64,000 bases of DNA from Manganitrophus sp963718695. Lineage in GTDB: Bacteria > Nitrospirota > Nitrospiria > SBBL01 > Manganitrophaceae. Where the stretch lies: contig OY970371.1 in the NCBI GenBank assembly GCA_963718695.1, positions 4,154,001 to 4,218,000 on the forward strand, in the 5' to 3' direction. Each line of letters starts with the position of its first letter. The first letter of the stretch is position 1. The notes beneath the pieces were generated by a model. The model had not been told where the DNA came from, did not search any database, and saw only the letters and a list, made by a program, of their open reading frames with translations. Positions 26,730 to 34,345 of this stretch are shown here, one piece after another. Both the position numbers and the translations under genes were made by a program.

Positions 26730-27950
26730 TCAGTAGAAGAACCGTGTCGGGGCACGTGGAATCGTCACCACCCCTTTATTGTTCACCGTGAAGCGCTGCT
26801 TGTCCTGCTCAAGATCGTAGCCGATCTGTTCCCCCGGCTTGATGAGATTGAATCGGTCGATGATGCTCTTTTTTATCCGGCAGCCCGGTCCAACCTTACA
26901 AAAATCGAAGAGGATAGAGTCTTCCACCTCGGCTCCCGCTTCCAGCACGACCCCCCGTCCGATGATCGAACGCTGGACCCTGGCCCCCTTGATGACGCTT
27001 CCCTCTCCAAGGAAGGAGTCGATCACCTCTCCCCCCATCACCCGCGCCGCCGGCGCGTTGACCGCATCGGAAAGGATCGGCCAGTCAAGATTGTTGAGGT
27101 CGAATCGGGGATGTTCTCCCAAAAGGTCCATATGCGCGTCGTAATAGGCCTGGATGCTTCCGACGTCCCGCCAGTAACCCCGCTCTTCGTAGGGTTTGAG
27201 TTCCGGAATCTCGTTTTGGCTGAAATCATAGGCAAAGACCCGCCCCTCCGGAAAGAGCTCGGGGATAATCGTCCGGCCGAAATCATGCTCGCTGTGCCGT
27301 TTGGCGTCGTGCGAGAGCGCCTCCATCAAGATGTCTCTGTTGAAGAGATAGTTTCCCATCGAGGCATAGGCGAATTTGGGGTTCCCCGGCATTGGCGGGG
27401 GATCTTTCGGCTTTTCCAAAAAGCCGATGATCCGTCCCTCCTTATTTACTTTGATAATGCCGAACCGATGGGCCGACTCGATCGGCACCGGAATGGCCGC
27501 CACCGTCACATCGGCCTCCCGTTCCCGATGATAATCCATCATCTGGGCGATGTCCATCCGATAGATATGGTCGGCGCCGAAAACGACCACGAGCTCCGGG
27601 TCGAAGTTTCGGATGACATGAAGATTTTGGTAGACGGCGTCGGCGGTTCCCCGGTACCAGACCTCCCCCCGCCGCATCTGTGGGGGCGCAATGGTGATGA
27701 AGTGATTCTTGATCCGCCCCCCCAGCCGCCAGGCGGCCCGGAGGTGTTCGATCAGCGACTGAGACTTGTACTGAACCAGGACGTAGATCGAATAAATTCC
27801 GGAGTTGATGAAGTTGCTCAAGACGAAGTCGATGATCCGATATTTTCCACCAAAGGGGACGGAGGGCTTGCTCCGATCGCGGGTCAACGGAAAGAGTCTC
27901 TCTCCGCGGCCGCCGGCCAACACCATCCCGAGCATTTTGGGTCTCTTCAA
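26730..27950 (-). CDS. glgC: Glucose-1-phosphate adenylyltransferase GlgC
   Basis: 406 residues. The nucleotidyltransferase signature LAGGRGERLFPLT followed by SKPSVPFGGKYRIIDF, the YRGTADAVYQN segment, GVFGADHIYRMD-type metal site (FGADHIYRMD) and the C-terminal left-handed beta-helix repeats identify ADP-glucose pyrophosphorylase, the committed step of glycogen synthesis. The first codon is a TTG at 27950 preceded by GAGGTG; an ATG at 27935 (MLGMVLAGG) is the alternative. It is the first gene of a minus-strand group with phosphohexomutase, glucokinase and the GH57 gene. Allosteric control by glycolytic intermediates is known for the family but not visible here. Confidence 0.95.
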   Translation of the reverse strand: MKRPKMLGMVLAGGRGERLFPLTRDRSKPSVPFGGKYRIIDFVLSNFINSGIYSIYVLVQYKSQSLIEHLRAAWRLGGRIKNHFITIAPPQMRRGEVWYRGTADAVYQNLHVIRNFDPELVVVFGADHIYRMDIAQMMDYHREREADVTVAAIPVPIESAHRFGIIKVNKEGRIIGFLEKPKDPPPMPGNPKFAYASMGNYLFNRDILMEALSHDAKRHSEHDFGRTIIPELFPEGRVFAYDFSQNEIPELKPYEERGYWRDVGSIQAYYDAHMDLLGEHPRFDLNNLDWPILSDAVNAPAARVMGGEVIDSFLGEGSVIKGARVQRSIIGRGVVLEAGAEVEDSILFDFCKVGPGCRIKKSIIDRFNLIKPGEQIGYDLEQDKQRFTVNNKGVVTIPRAPTRFFY

Positions 27951-28154
27951 AATTCACCTCTGAAGCGTCAAAGGGATCGATTCATTTGAAATGCGCGCGC
28001 ATGGCGGGGAATCCTTCTCATCGATCAGGTACAGGTTGGAAGGATCAGAAGACCTCAAGGTACTTCTAACGTAACAGATTTTTTTTGGAGGTGTCAAGGA
28101 TAAGACCTGTCGATTGCGGATTTCGAGGTGCGGATACGTTTTTCGATCACCGGT

Positions 28155-28184
28155 CGAGACGTCCCGGCGGGAACGTCTCGACTC
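28155..28184. repeat. Small dispersed palindrome, copy 2
   Basis: GTCGAGACGT and ACGTCTCGAC form perfect 10-bp arms extended by CCCG/CGGG with a single bulged A. The inner 24 bases almost match the reverse complement of the palindrome at 1901-1924. It lies upstream of the pdh promoter in a gene-free region. Confidence 0.6.
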
Positions 28185-28221
28185 CTTTCCTGTTCCCCTT
28201 CCGCATTTTCGGGTGACCCTT

Positions 28222-28250
28222 TTGATTTTTGAGATCAAACCTGCTAGAAT
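28222..28250 (+). promoter_or_regulatory. Sigma70 promoter of the pdh operon
   Basis: TTGATT at 28222-28227, a 17-base spacer and TAGAAT at 28245-28250, with an extended -10 TG (TGCTAGAAT). The predicted leader is about 100 bases to the pdhA ATG at 28358. Confidence 0.6.
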
Positions 28251-28357
28251 TTTTTTAGTTTGAATTCAATGAAATCGATACTTCCATCCGCCTCGGTAAT
28301 CCCCTCCGCAGGGATTGATTGCTGCGACGCGATTCCCACCTTCAAGGAGAATGCAAT

Positions 28358-29329
28358 ATGACTTCCAAACAAAAACCGCCGCTCATCGAATTTCTTCGGC
28401 AGATGATTCTAATCCGTCGATTCGAGGAGAAAGCGGCCGAGATGTACGCCCTCGGAAAAATCGCCGGTTTTTGCCACCTCTACATCGGCGAAGAAGCGGT
28501 GGCGGTCGGGGCGATCGGGGCGGCGAATCCGGATGATTATATCGTCACCGCCTATCGCGACCATGGACATGCTCTGGCCCGCGGGTTAGAGCCGAAGCGG
28601 GTCATGGCGGAGCTGTTCGGAAAAGCAACCGGTGTTTCAAAGGGAATGGGGGGCTCGATGCACCTCTTCGACGCTAGCAAGAATTTTATGGGAGGCTACG
28701 CCATCGTCGGCGGGCATATCCCCGTGGCGACGGGGATCGGCTTTGCCATGAAATATGAGAAAAAGGATCAGGTGGTGCTCTGCTTCTTCGGCGAAGGCTC
28801 CGTCCCCTCGGGGAACTTCCACGAGGCGCTGAATCTTGCCTCGCTTTGGCGATTGCCGGTCGTTTATATTTGTGAGAACAACCGATTTGGGATGGGGACC
28901 CCGGTGGAGCGATCGTCGGCGCTCTACGACATCGCCCATGCCGCCAAGGCGCATGACATGCCGTTCCATCACATCGACGGGATGGACGTGGTCGATGTTT
29001 ACAATCAGATGAAAAAGGTCATCGACGGTGTTCGTGCCTCGAAGCGGCCGATCTTCGTGGAGGCCCGGACCTATCGATATATGGGCCACTCGATGTCCGA
29101 TCCGGCCCACGGCCACTACCGGACCAAGGCGGAGATCGACGAGCAGAAAAAGCGCGATCCGATTTTAACCTTGCAGCAACGCTTGCTCGAGAAAAAGGAG
29201 ATCACGCCGGAGGAGATATCGAAGATGGAGCGCGAGATCCAGGACATTGTCCTGGAGTCGGTCGAGTTTGCCGATAAGAGCCCGGAGCCGCCGCTGGAGG
29301 CGCTCACAGAGTATGTTTATGCTAAATGA
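28358..29329 (+). CDS. pdhA: Pyruvate dehydrogenase E1 component, alpha subunit
   Basis: 323 residues. The ATG at 28358 has AAGGAG eight bases upstream and is preferred to an in-frame ATG-like start at 28319. Hallmarks are LIRRFEEKAAEMYALGKIAGFCHLYIGEEAVAVG in pattern, YRDHGHAL, SKGMGGSMH and the thiamine-diphosphate motif beginning GEGSVPSGNFHEALN. With PdhB it forms the heterotetrameric E1 that decarboxylates pyruvate and acetylates the E2 lipoyl arm. It heads the operon pdhA-pdhB-pdhC-lpdA. An acetoin or branched-chain 2-oxoacid dehydrogenase E1 is related, but the set with lipA favours pyruvate. Confidence 0.93.
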   Translation: MTSKQKPPLIEFLRQMILIRRFEEKAAEMYALGKIAGFCHLYIGEEAVAVGAIGAANPDDYIVTAYRDHGHALARGLEPKRVMAELFGKATGVSKGMGGSMHLFDASKNFMGGYAIVGGHIPVATGIGFAMKYEKKDQVVLCFFGEGSVPSGNFHEALNLASLWRLPVVYICENNRFGMGTPVERSSALYDIAHAAKAHDMPFHHIDGMDVVDVYNQMKKVIDGVRASKRPIFVEARTYRYMGHSMSDPAHGHYRTKAEIDEQKKRDPILTLQQRLLEKKEITPEEISKMEREIQDIVLESVEFADKSPEPPLEALTEYVYAK

Positions 29330-29420
29330 GGTAAGGAGTGAGTCGTCACAAGTCAAGTAAGGAGGGAAGGCTTAAAGTTTTTACCCTTCACTATTCACTC
29401 CTTACTCCTCACTATTATTT
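29330..29420. repeat. Inverted-repeat spacer between pdhA and pdhB
   Basis: TAAGGAGTGA at 29332-29341 is matched by TCACTCCTTA at 29395-29404, with further partly paired sequence on both sides and inside (AGTAAGGAGGGAAGG against TTACCCTTCACT). The whole spacer could fold as one long hairpin in the mRNA. It resembles a mobile intergenic repeat; it may set the ratio or stability of the two halves of the transcript. Confidence 0.5.
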
Positions 29421-29435
29421 GAAACTGGAGGTGTA

Positions 29436-30416
29436 ATGGCCCATATTGCTTATCGTGATGCGCTCGGCCAAGCCATGAGCGAAGAGATGCGCCGCGACGA
29501 AAAAATCTTTCTGATGGGAGAAGAGGTCGGATTCTACCAAGGCGCCTTCAAGGTGAGCCGGGGGATGCTCGAAGAGTTCGGTCCCATGCGGGTGATCGAT
29601 ACGCCGATCACCGAGGCCGGTTTCACCGGCGTCGGCATCGGTGCGGCGATGGTCGGGCTTCGTCCGATTATTGAGATGATGACCTTCAACTTTTCGATCC
29701 TGGCGATGGATCAGATCATCAACAATGCTGCAAAAATCCGATCGATGTCGGGAGGCCAGTTCACCGTCCCGCTTGTCGTTCGGGGACCCGGCGGTTCGGC
29801 CGCGCGCCTCGCCGCCCAGCACTCCCAAAGCCTAGAGTCGCTCTATTGCCATATTGCCGGTCTGAAGGTGATCGCCCCCTCGGTTCCGAAGGATGCAAAA
29901 GGCCTTCTTAAGAGCGCCATTCGGGATGATAACCCGGTGATCTGTTTTGAAGCACAGGCCCTCTATGGAACGATGGGGGAGGTGCCGGAGGGCGAGTATA
30001 CCATTCCGATCGGTGTCGCCGACGTAAAGCGCGAGGGAAAAGATGTGACCCTGATCGCCTGGTCGAAAATGCTCTTGATGTGTTTGAGAACGGCCGAGGA
30101 GTTGGCGAAGCAGGGGATTGATGCCGAAGTGGTCGATCCGAGGACGCTTCGTCCCCTCGATATGGAAACGATCTTGAACTCCGTTCGAAAGACAAACCGT
30201 GTCGTGATCGTGGAAGAGGCCTGGCCCTATGCCGGGGTCAGCGCTGAAATTGCCGACCGGATTACCCATGAGGCGCTCGATATTCTCGACGCCCCGGTCG
30301 AGCGGGTGACCGGTGTCGATGCGCCGATCCCTTATGCGAAGAATCTGGAGCAGGCCGCGCTTCCGAGTCCCGAAAAAATTATTCATGCTGTCAAAAAAGT
30401 GATGTATCTCGAGTGA
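29436..30416 (+). CDS. pdhB: Pyruvate dehydrogenase E1 component, beta subunit
   Basis: 326 residues with an excellent GGAGGTG ribosome site. The family pattern is clear: YRDALGQAMSEEMRRDEKIFLMGEEVGFYQGAFKVSRG in outline, TPITEAGFTGVGIGAAM, and the C-terminal transketolase region (DAEVVDPRTLRPLDMETI, VIVEEAWPYAGVSAEI). It completes the thiamine-diphosphate site with PdhA. It follows pdhA after a spacer of about 105 bases containing an inverted repeat, and pdhC follows seven bases after its stop. Confidence 0.95.
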   Translation: MAHIAYRDALGQAMSEEMRRDEKIFLMGEEVGFYQGAFKVSRGMLEEFGPMRVIDTPITEAGFTGVGIGAAMVGLRPIIEMMTFNFSILAMDQIINNAAKIRSMSGGQFTVPLVVRGPGGSAARLAAQHSQSLESLYCHIAGLKVIAPSVPKDAKGLLKSAIRDDNPVICFEAQALYGTMGEVPEGEYTIPIGVADVKREGKDVTLIAWSKMLLMCLRTAEELAKQGIDAEVVDPRTLRPLDMETILNSVRKTNRVVIVEEAWPYAGVSAEIADRITHEALDILDAPVERVTGVDAPIPYAKNLEQAALPSPEKIIHAVKKVMYLE

Positions 30417-30423
30417 GGTTCTA

Positions 30424-31755
30424 ATGGCTAATCGCGTAGTGATGCCGAAATTGACCGATACGATGGAGGAAGGGGTTCTCCTCAAATGGTATAAACAGGA
30501 AGGTGAAAAGGTAGAGAGCGGAGATCCGATCGCAGAAGTCGAGACCGACAAAGCGGTGATGGATCTAGAGGCCTTCGCATCGGGAACGTTGAAGAAGATT
30601 CTGGTTCCGGAAGGGTATGTTGTCCCCTCGGGCGACTTGATCGCCCTGATTGCGCGGGAGGATGAAAACATCGACGAGGTCCTCTCGCACGAGTCGAAGC
30701 CGCGGATGCGGAAAAAAGAATTGAAGGGGGCCCCTCCGGAGCGGGAGAAACCTCCCGGCCCTCAGGCGGAGGTCTCGCCCCAGGAGGAAGCCGGGGTGCG
30801 GGCACCCTCTGCTCCAAAAGAAACCCAACGGAAGGAAGCCCCGCGTCCTGCTGCGCCGGCGCCTCCCCGTGCCGAAGGAGAGGAGATCAAGGCCTCCCCC
30901 TTGGCCAGAAAAATCGCGCAGGAGCGCGGAATCGACCTCAGGACCATCAAAGGAAGCGGTCCGGGGGGACGGATCACACAGCGGGACATCGAAGAAGCGG
31001 CCGTGCCCGAGGCGCAAGCGGCAGCCGCACCCGCGGCCCCGGCCGATCAGGCGCGCCCGCAGACGGCTGCGCCGGAGGGAGAAGAGGTCGAGCTGTCGAT
31101 GATCCGAAAGGCGATTGCCAAGCGGATGGTCCAAAGCAAGGCGCCGGTCCCGCACTTTTACGTCACCTCCGAAATCGACATGGGGAGGATTCTCGATTTC
31201 AAAGAGGAAATGGAAAAGTCTCCCGATGGCGTCAAGCTGACCCTCAGCGAGCTCTTCTTAAAGGCGGTTGCATTGACACTGCAGAAGTTCCCCTCGTATC
31301 GTTCGATCTATCAGGGAGACCGGGTTCGGATTGTGAAGTCGATTGATGTCGGCCTCGCCGTCGGCATCCCCGATGGGGTGATCACCGCCGTCATCCGCGA
31401 CTGCGATCATAAAACCTTGGCGCAGATCTCCAGTGAGGTGCGGGACAAGGTGAAGCGGGCGCGTGAGAAGGGGCTCAAGCCGGAGGAGTATACCGGCGCC
31501 ATTTTCAGCGTCTCCAACCTCGGGATGTATGACGTCGAATCATTCAGCGCGATCATCACCCCGCCTGAAACGGGGGTCTTGGCGATCGGATCGGTTTTGA
31601 AGAAGCCGATTGCGACCGACGGTAAGATCGAGGTCGGAAGGACGGTCAAGGTGACCCTTTCCACCGATCACCGGGTGGCTGACGGCGTCCAGGCGGCGAA
31701 GTTTCTCAAGGAGCTGAAGCAGATCATTCAGAACCCACTCTATTTGGCGTTGTAG
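30424..31755 (+). CDS. pdhC: Dihydrolipoamide acetyltransferase E2
   Basis: 443 residues with the E2 layout: one N-terminal lipoyl domain (lipoylated Lys in EVETDKAVMD near residue 42), a Pro/Ala/Glu-rich linker, a peripheral-subunit-binding domain near 156-192 (ASPLARKIAQERGIDLRTI, then GPGGRITQRDIEEA), a second Ala/Pro linker, and the catalytic domain with DHRVADG near residue 416. It transfers the acetyl group to CoA and forms the core of the complex. LipA, encoded two genes downstream, would make its lipoyl cofactor. Cotranscribed with pdhB. Confidence 0.95.
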   Translation: MANRVVMPKLTDTMEEGVLLKWYKQEGEKVESGDPIAEVETDKAVMDLEAFASGTLKKILVPEGYVVPSGDLIALIAREDENIDEVLSHESKPRMRKKELKGAPPEREKPPGPQAEVSPQEEAGVRAPSAPKETQRKEAPRPAAPAPPRAEGEEIKASPLARKIAQERGIDLRTIKGSGPGGRITQRDIEEAAVPEAQAAAAPAAPADQARPQTAAPEGEEVELSMIRKAIAKRMVQSKAPVPHFYVTSEIDMGRILDFKEEMEKSPDGVKLTLSELFLKAVALTLQKFPSYRSIYQGDRVRIVKSIDVGLAVGIPDGVITAVIRDCDHKTLAQISSEVRDKVKRAREKGLKPEEYTGAIFSVSNLGMYDVESFSAIITPPETGVLAIGSVLKKPIATDGKIEVGRTVKVTLSTDHRVADGVQAAKFLKELKQIIQNPLYLAL

Positions 31756-31770
31756 GAAAAGGAGTCCAGC

Positions 31771-33171
31771 GTGGCTGACGAGAGATACGATGTCATGATC
31801 TTAGGAGGCGGGCCGGGAGGATATGTTGCGGCCATCCGCGGCGGGCAGCTCGGTCTGAAGGTGGCCGTTGTTGAGAAAGAAGCGGTCGGCGGGGTCTGCC
31901 TTCACCATGGCTGTATTCCCTCGAAGGCGATTATCCGGAATGCCGAAGTTCTTTCTCTGATCCAAAATTCGGAAGCGTTCGGGATCAAAGTCGATAACAT
32001 TCGGCCTGATTATGGACAAGCGATCGATCGAAGCAAAAAGGTGATCCAGAAACTCTACAGCGGGCTGCAGCATGTGATGAAAAAGAGCAAAGTCGATATC
32101 CACACCGGCGTCGGGAAGATCATCGCCCCCGATCAAATTGAGGTGACCGGATCGAACGGCAAGAAAACGCTCCGTGCGGAACGGATGATCATCGCCACCG
32201 GGAGCCGCGTGCGAAGCCTGCCGGGCCTGACTGTCGACGGAAGACGGGTCATCACCAGCGATGAGGCGCTGTTGCTCCGGGATCTCCCCCGCTCGGTGAC
32301 GATCATCGGCGGCGGGGCGATCGGTGTGGAGTTCGCTTATGTCTACTCGGTTTACGGGGCCAAGGTCACCATCGTCGAGATGATGCCTTCTTTGCTTCCT
32401 CTGGAAGACCGCGAGGTCACGACGCTGCTGGAGCGAAGTTTTAAAAAGCGCGGGATTGAGATTTTTACAAAGACCCGCGTGGGGCCGATCAAAGACCAGA
32501 ACGGCGGCTTTGCCATCGAATTGCAAACTGCGGAAGGGGGAAAGACGCTGAACACCGAAGCGATTCTGGTCGCCATCGGCCGGGCGCCGAACATCGAGGG
32601 GATCGGATTGGAAACGATCGGCGTCGCCATCGATGAGAAGCGGCGGCTGATTCAGGTCGACGAGCGGATGCGGACGAATGTGCCGAATGTCTTCGCCTTG
32701 GGCAACGTCACCACCCGTCCCGCGCTGGCCCACGGCGCGATGGCGCAGGGGGTCTCGGTCGTCGAATCCATCGCCGGGATCGAGCGGCCGCCGGTCGATC
32801 TCCTCAATATCCCCAGCGCGGTCTATTGTCATCCGGAAGTTGCCTCCGTCGGTCTGACCGAAGAGAAGGCGCGCGAGGCGGGCCATGAAATTAAGGTGGC
32901 CAAGTATCCTCTGTCCGCCAACGGCCGGGCGACGGCCCTGGGCGAGACCGAAGGGTTTGTTAAAATCGTCGCCGAGGCGCAGTATGGCGAGATCCTCGGA
33001 GCCCACATCATTGGGCCGGAGGCGACGGAGCTGATCGGCGAGTTCGTCCTTGCGAAGACAGTGGAAGCAACCGCGCTGGAGCTGAAGCAGGCGGTTCATC
33101 CACATCCGACCCTCTCCGAAGCGGTGATGGAGGCCGGGGGCGCGATTTTTGGTGAAGCCATTCATTATTGA
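31771..33171 (+). CDS. lpdA: Dihydrolipoyl dehydrogenase E3
   Basis: 466 residues from a GTG start at 31771 with AAGGAG upstream. The FAD site (VMILGGGPGGYVAAIRG), the redox disulfide (GGVCLHHGCIPSK), the NAD site (TIIGGGAIGVEFAYVY) and the C-terminal His-Glu pair region (AVHPHPTLSEAVMEA) are all present. It reoxidises dihydrolipoamide on E2 and passes electrons to NAD. The gene follows pdhC by 15 bases. The Cys pair has two His between the leucine and glycine where many homologues have Asn and another residue, a minor difference. Confidence 0.96.
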   Translation: MADERYDVMILGGGPGGYVAAIRGGQLGLKVAVVEKEAVGGVCLHHGCIPSKAIIRNAEVLSLIQNSEAFGIKVDNIRPDYGQAIDRSKKVIQKLYSGLQHVMKKSKVDIHTGVGKIIAPDQIEVTGSNGKKTLRAERMIIATGSRVRSLPGLTVDGRRVITSDEALLLRDLPRSVTIIGGGAIGVEFAYVYSVYGAKVTIVEMMPSLLPLEDREVTTLLERSFKKRGIEIFTKTRVGPIKDQNGGFAIELQTAEGGKTLNTEAILVAIGRAPNIEGIGLETIGVAIDEKRRLIQVDERMRTNVPNVFALGNVTTRPALAHGAMAQGVSVVESIAGIERPPVDLLNIPSAVYCHPEVASVGLTEEKAREAGHEIKVAKYPLSANGRATALGETEGFVKIVAEAQYGEILGAHIIGPEATELIGEFVLAKTVEATALELKQAVHPHPTLSEAVMEAGGAIFGEAIHY

Positions 33172-33177
33172 TTTATC

Positions 33178-33205
33178 GTAGGGGCGACGCATGCGTCGTC
33201 CCACC
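33178..33205. repeat. Palindromic repeat in front of lipA
   Basis: GTAGGGGCG leads into the perfect palindrome CGACGCATGCGTCG, flanked by GGG and CCC. It shares its GTAGGGGCG head with the repeat at 41125-41196. It lies between lpdA and lipA and could fold in a common transcript. Confidence 0.55.
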
Positions 33206-33219
33206 ATTTTGGAGATTTG

Positions 33220-34128
33220 ATGCCCGAACGACATTTCTTAACTCCTCCACAGAAGCGGACCGAGCGGCTTCCCCCCTGGTTTAAGGTTCAGCCGAAAACC
33301 GGGGCGAACTATCTGAAGATTCGCCAACTGGTCAAGGAGCTGAATCTTCATACGGTCTGCGAGGAGGCGCAATGCCCCAATATCTGGGAATGCTGGAACA
33401 TCGGGACGGCGACCTTCATGATCTTGGGAGACATCTGCACCCGAAGCTGCGGATTCTGCGCCGTCACGTTCGGCCGTCCGACCGAGTTGGACCTTGCCGA
33501 ACCAGACCATCTGGCGGAGGCGGTCGCCGCGTTGGGGCTCGGTCACATCGTCGTCACGTCGGTCAATCGAGATGAGTTGGAAAACGGCGGGGCGGAGATC
33601 TTCGCCGCATCGATCCGAAAGATCCGGGAACGTTCCCCGCAATGCACCGTCGAAGTTCTGATCCCCGATTTCCAGGGAAAGAAATCGGCGCTCGATCTGG
33701 TCCTTGAAGCCAGGCCCGAGATCCTGGCGCACAATACCGAGACGGTCCCCCGGCTCCATCCCCATGTTCGTCCCCAGGCGAAGTATGAACGCTCGCTGCA
33801 GGTGCTGGCCTGGTCGAAGGAAGCCGGCCTTTTGACGAAGACCGGTTTGATGCTGGGATTGGGGGAGACGATCGACGAGGTTCGCGAAGTGATGGCCGAT
33901 CTGGTGGAGATCGGCTGCGATATTTTAACCCTCGGCCAATATCTTCAGCCGACCGCCAAACACTTGCCGGTGGCCCGCTTCGTCCACCCGGACGAATTTG
34001 CCCTCTTGAAACAGGAAGGCGAAAAGAGGGGCCTGGCCCATGTGGAGGCCGGTCCGCTCGTCCGAAGCTCCTACCATGCCGAACAGCAGGCGCGGGAGCT
34101 GCCCGGAAGCCTGCCGATCATCTCTTAA
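33220..34128 (+). CDS. lipA: Lipoyl synthase LipA
   Basis: 302 residues. The two LipA iron-sulfur clusters are visible: CEEAQCPNIWEC (auxiliary cluster, C-x4-C-x5-C) and CTRSCGFC (radical-SAM C-x3-C-x2-C), and the C-terminal VRSSYHAEQ serine motif is present. It inserts two sulfurs into protein-bound octanoyl groups, here most likely on the E2 encoded upstream. The ATG at 33220 follows GGAG by five bases; a TTG one codon upstream is an alternative. No LipB or LplA is in the window. The palindromic repeat separates it from lpdA. Confidence 0.96.
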   Translation: MPERHFLTPPQKRTERLPPWFKVQPKTGANYLKIRQLVKELNLHTVCEEAQCPNIWECWNIGTATFMILGDICTRSCGFCAVTFGRPTELDLAEPDHLAEAVAALGLGHIVVTSVNRDELENGGAEIFAASIRKIRERSPQCTVEVLIPDFQGKKSALDLVLEARPEILAHNTETVPRLHPHVRPQAKYERSLQVLAWSKEAGLLTKTGLMLGLGETIDEVREVMADLVEIGCDILTLGQYLQPTAKHLPVARFVHPDEFALLKQEGEKRGLAHVEAGPLVRSSYHAEQQARELPGSLPIIS

Positions 34129-34244
34129 TTTCCCCCTCAAAGCAATTTTCCTCTCTTCGAACGTCAAAGCGTTTTTCACTTTTAAGAATTTTCCCCACAT
34201 CGCTTTCATCGGCGCGGTACGTTCATCCGCTCGACTGTTTTCCA

Positions 34245-34273
34245 TTGACCTTCTTATCCTAATGCAGTATCTT
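34245..34273 (+). promoter_or_regulatory. Possible promoter of the giant sensor kinase
   Basis: TTGACC at 34245-34250 and TATCTT at 34268-34273 with a 17-base spacer, in a 217-base gap after lipA. The -10 box is a weak match. Confidence 0.35.
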
Positions 34274-34345
34274 CGGGCATTCTTAATTGCGGTCCACCAA
34301 GTAATGAGTCCGATTGCAATACGCAACGCTGAAGGGATGAGATGA

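Larger units (their letters stand above)
27951..28357. other. Divergent intergenic region between glgC and pdhA
   Basis: About 400 bases without a credible gene. It holds the palindrome at 28155-28184 and a good sigma70 promoter for the pdh operon (28222-28250), both listed separately. The remaining part, towards glgC, contains a run of eight T at 28080-28087; no convincing glgC promoter was identified. Confidence 0.45.

Noticed and set aside
31801..33234. A 477-codon open frame antisense to lpdA
   Set aside because: It mirrors a GC-rich gene with clear dehydrogenase motifs, has no ribosome site and reads as low-complexity Arg/Asp/Gly protein.
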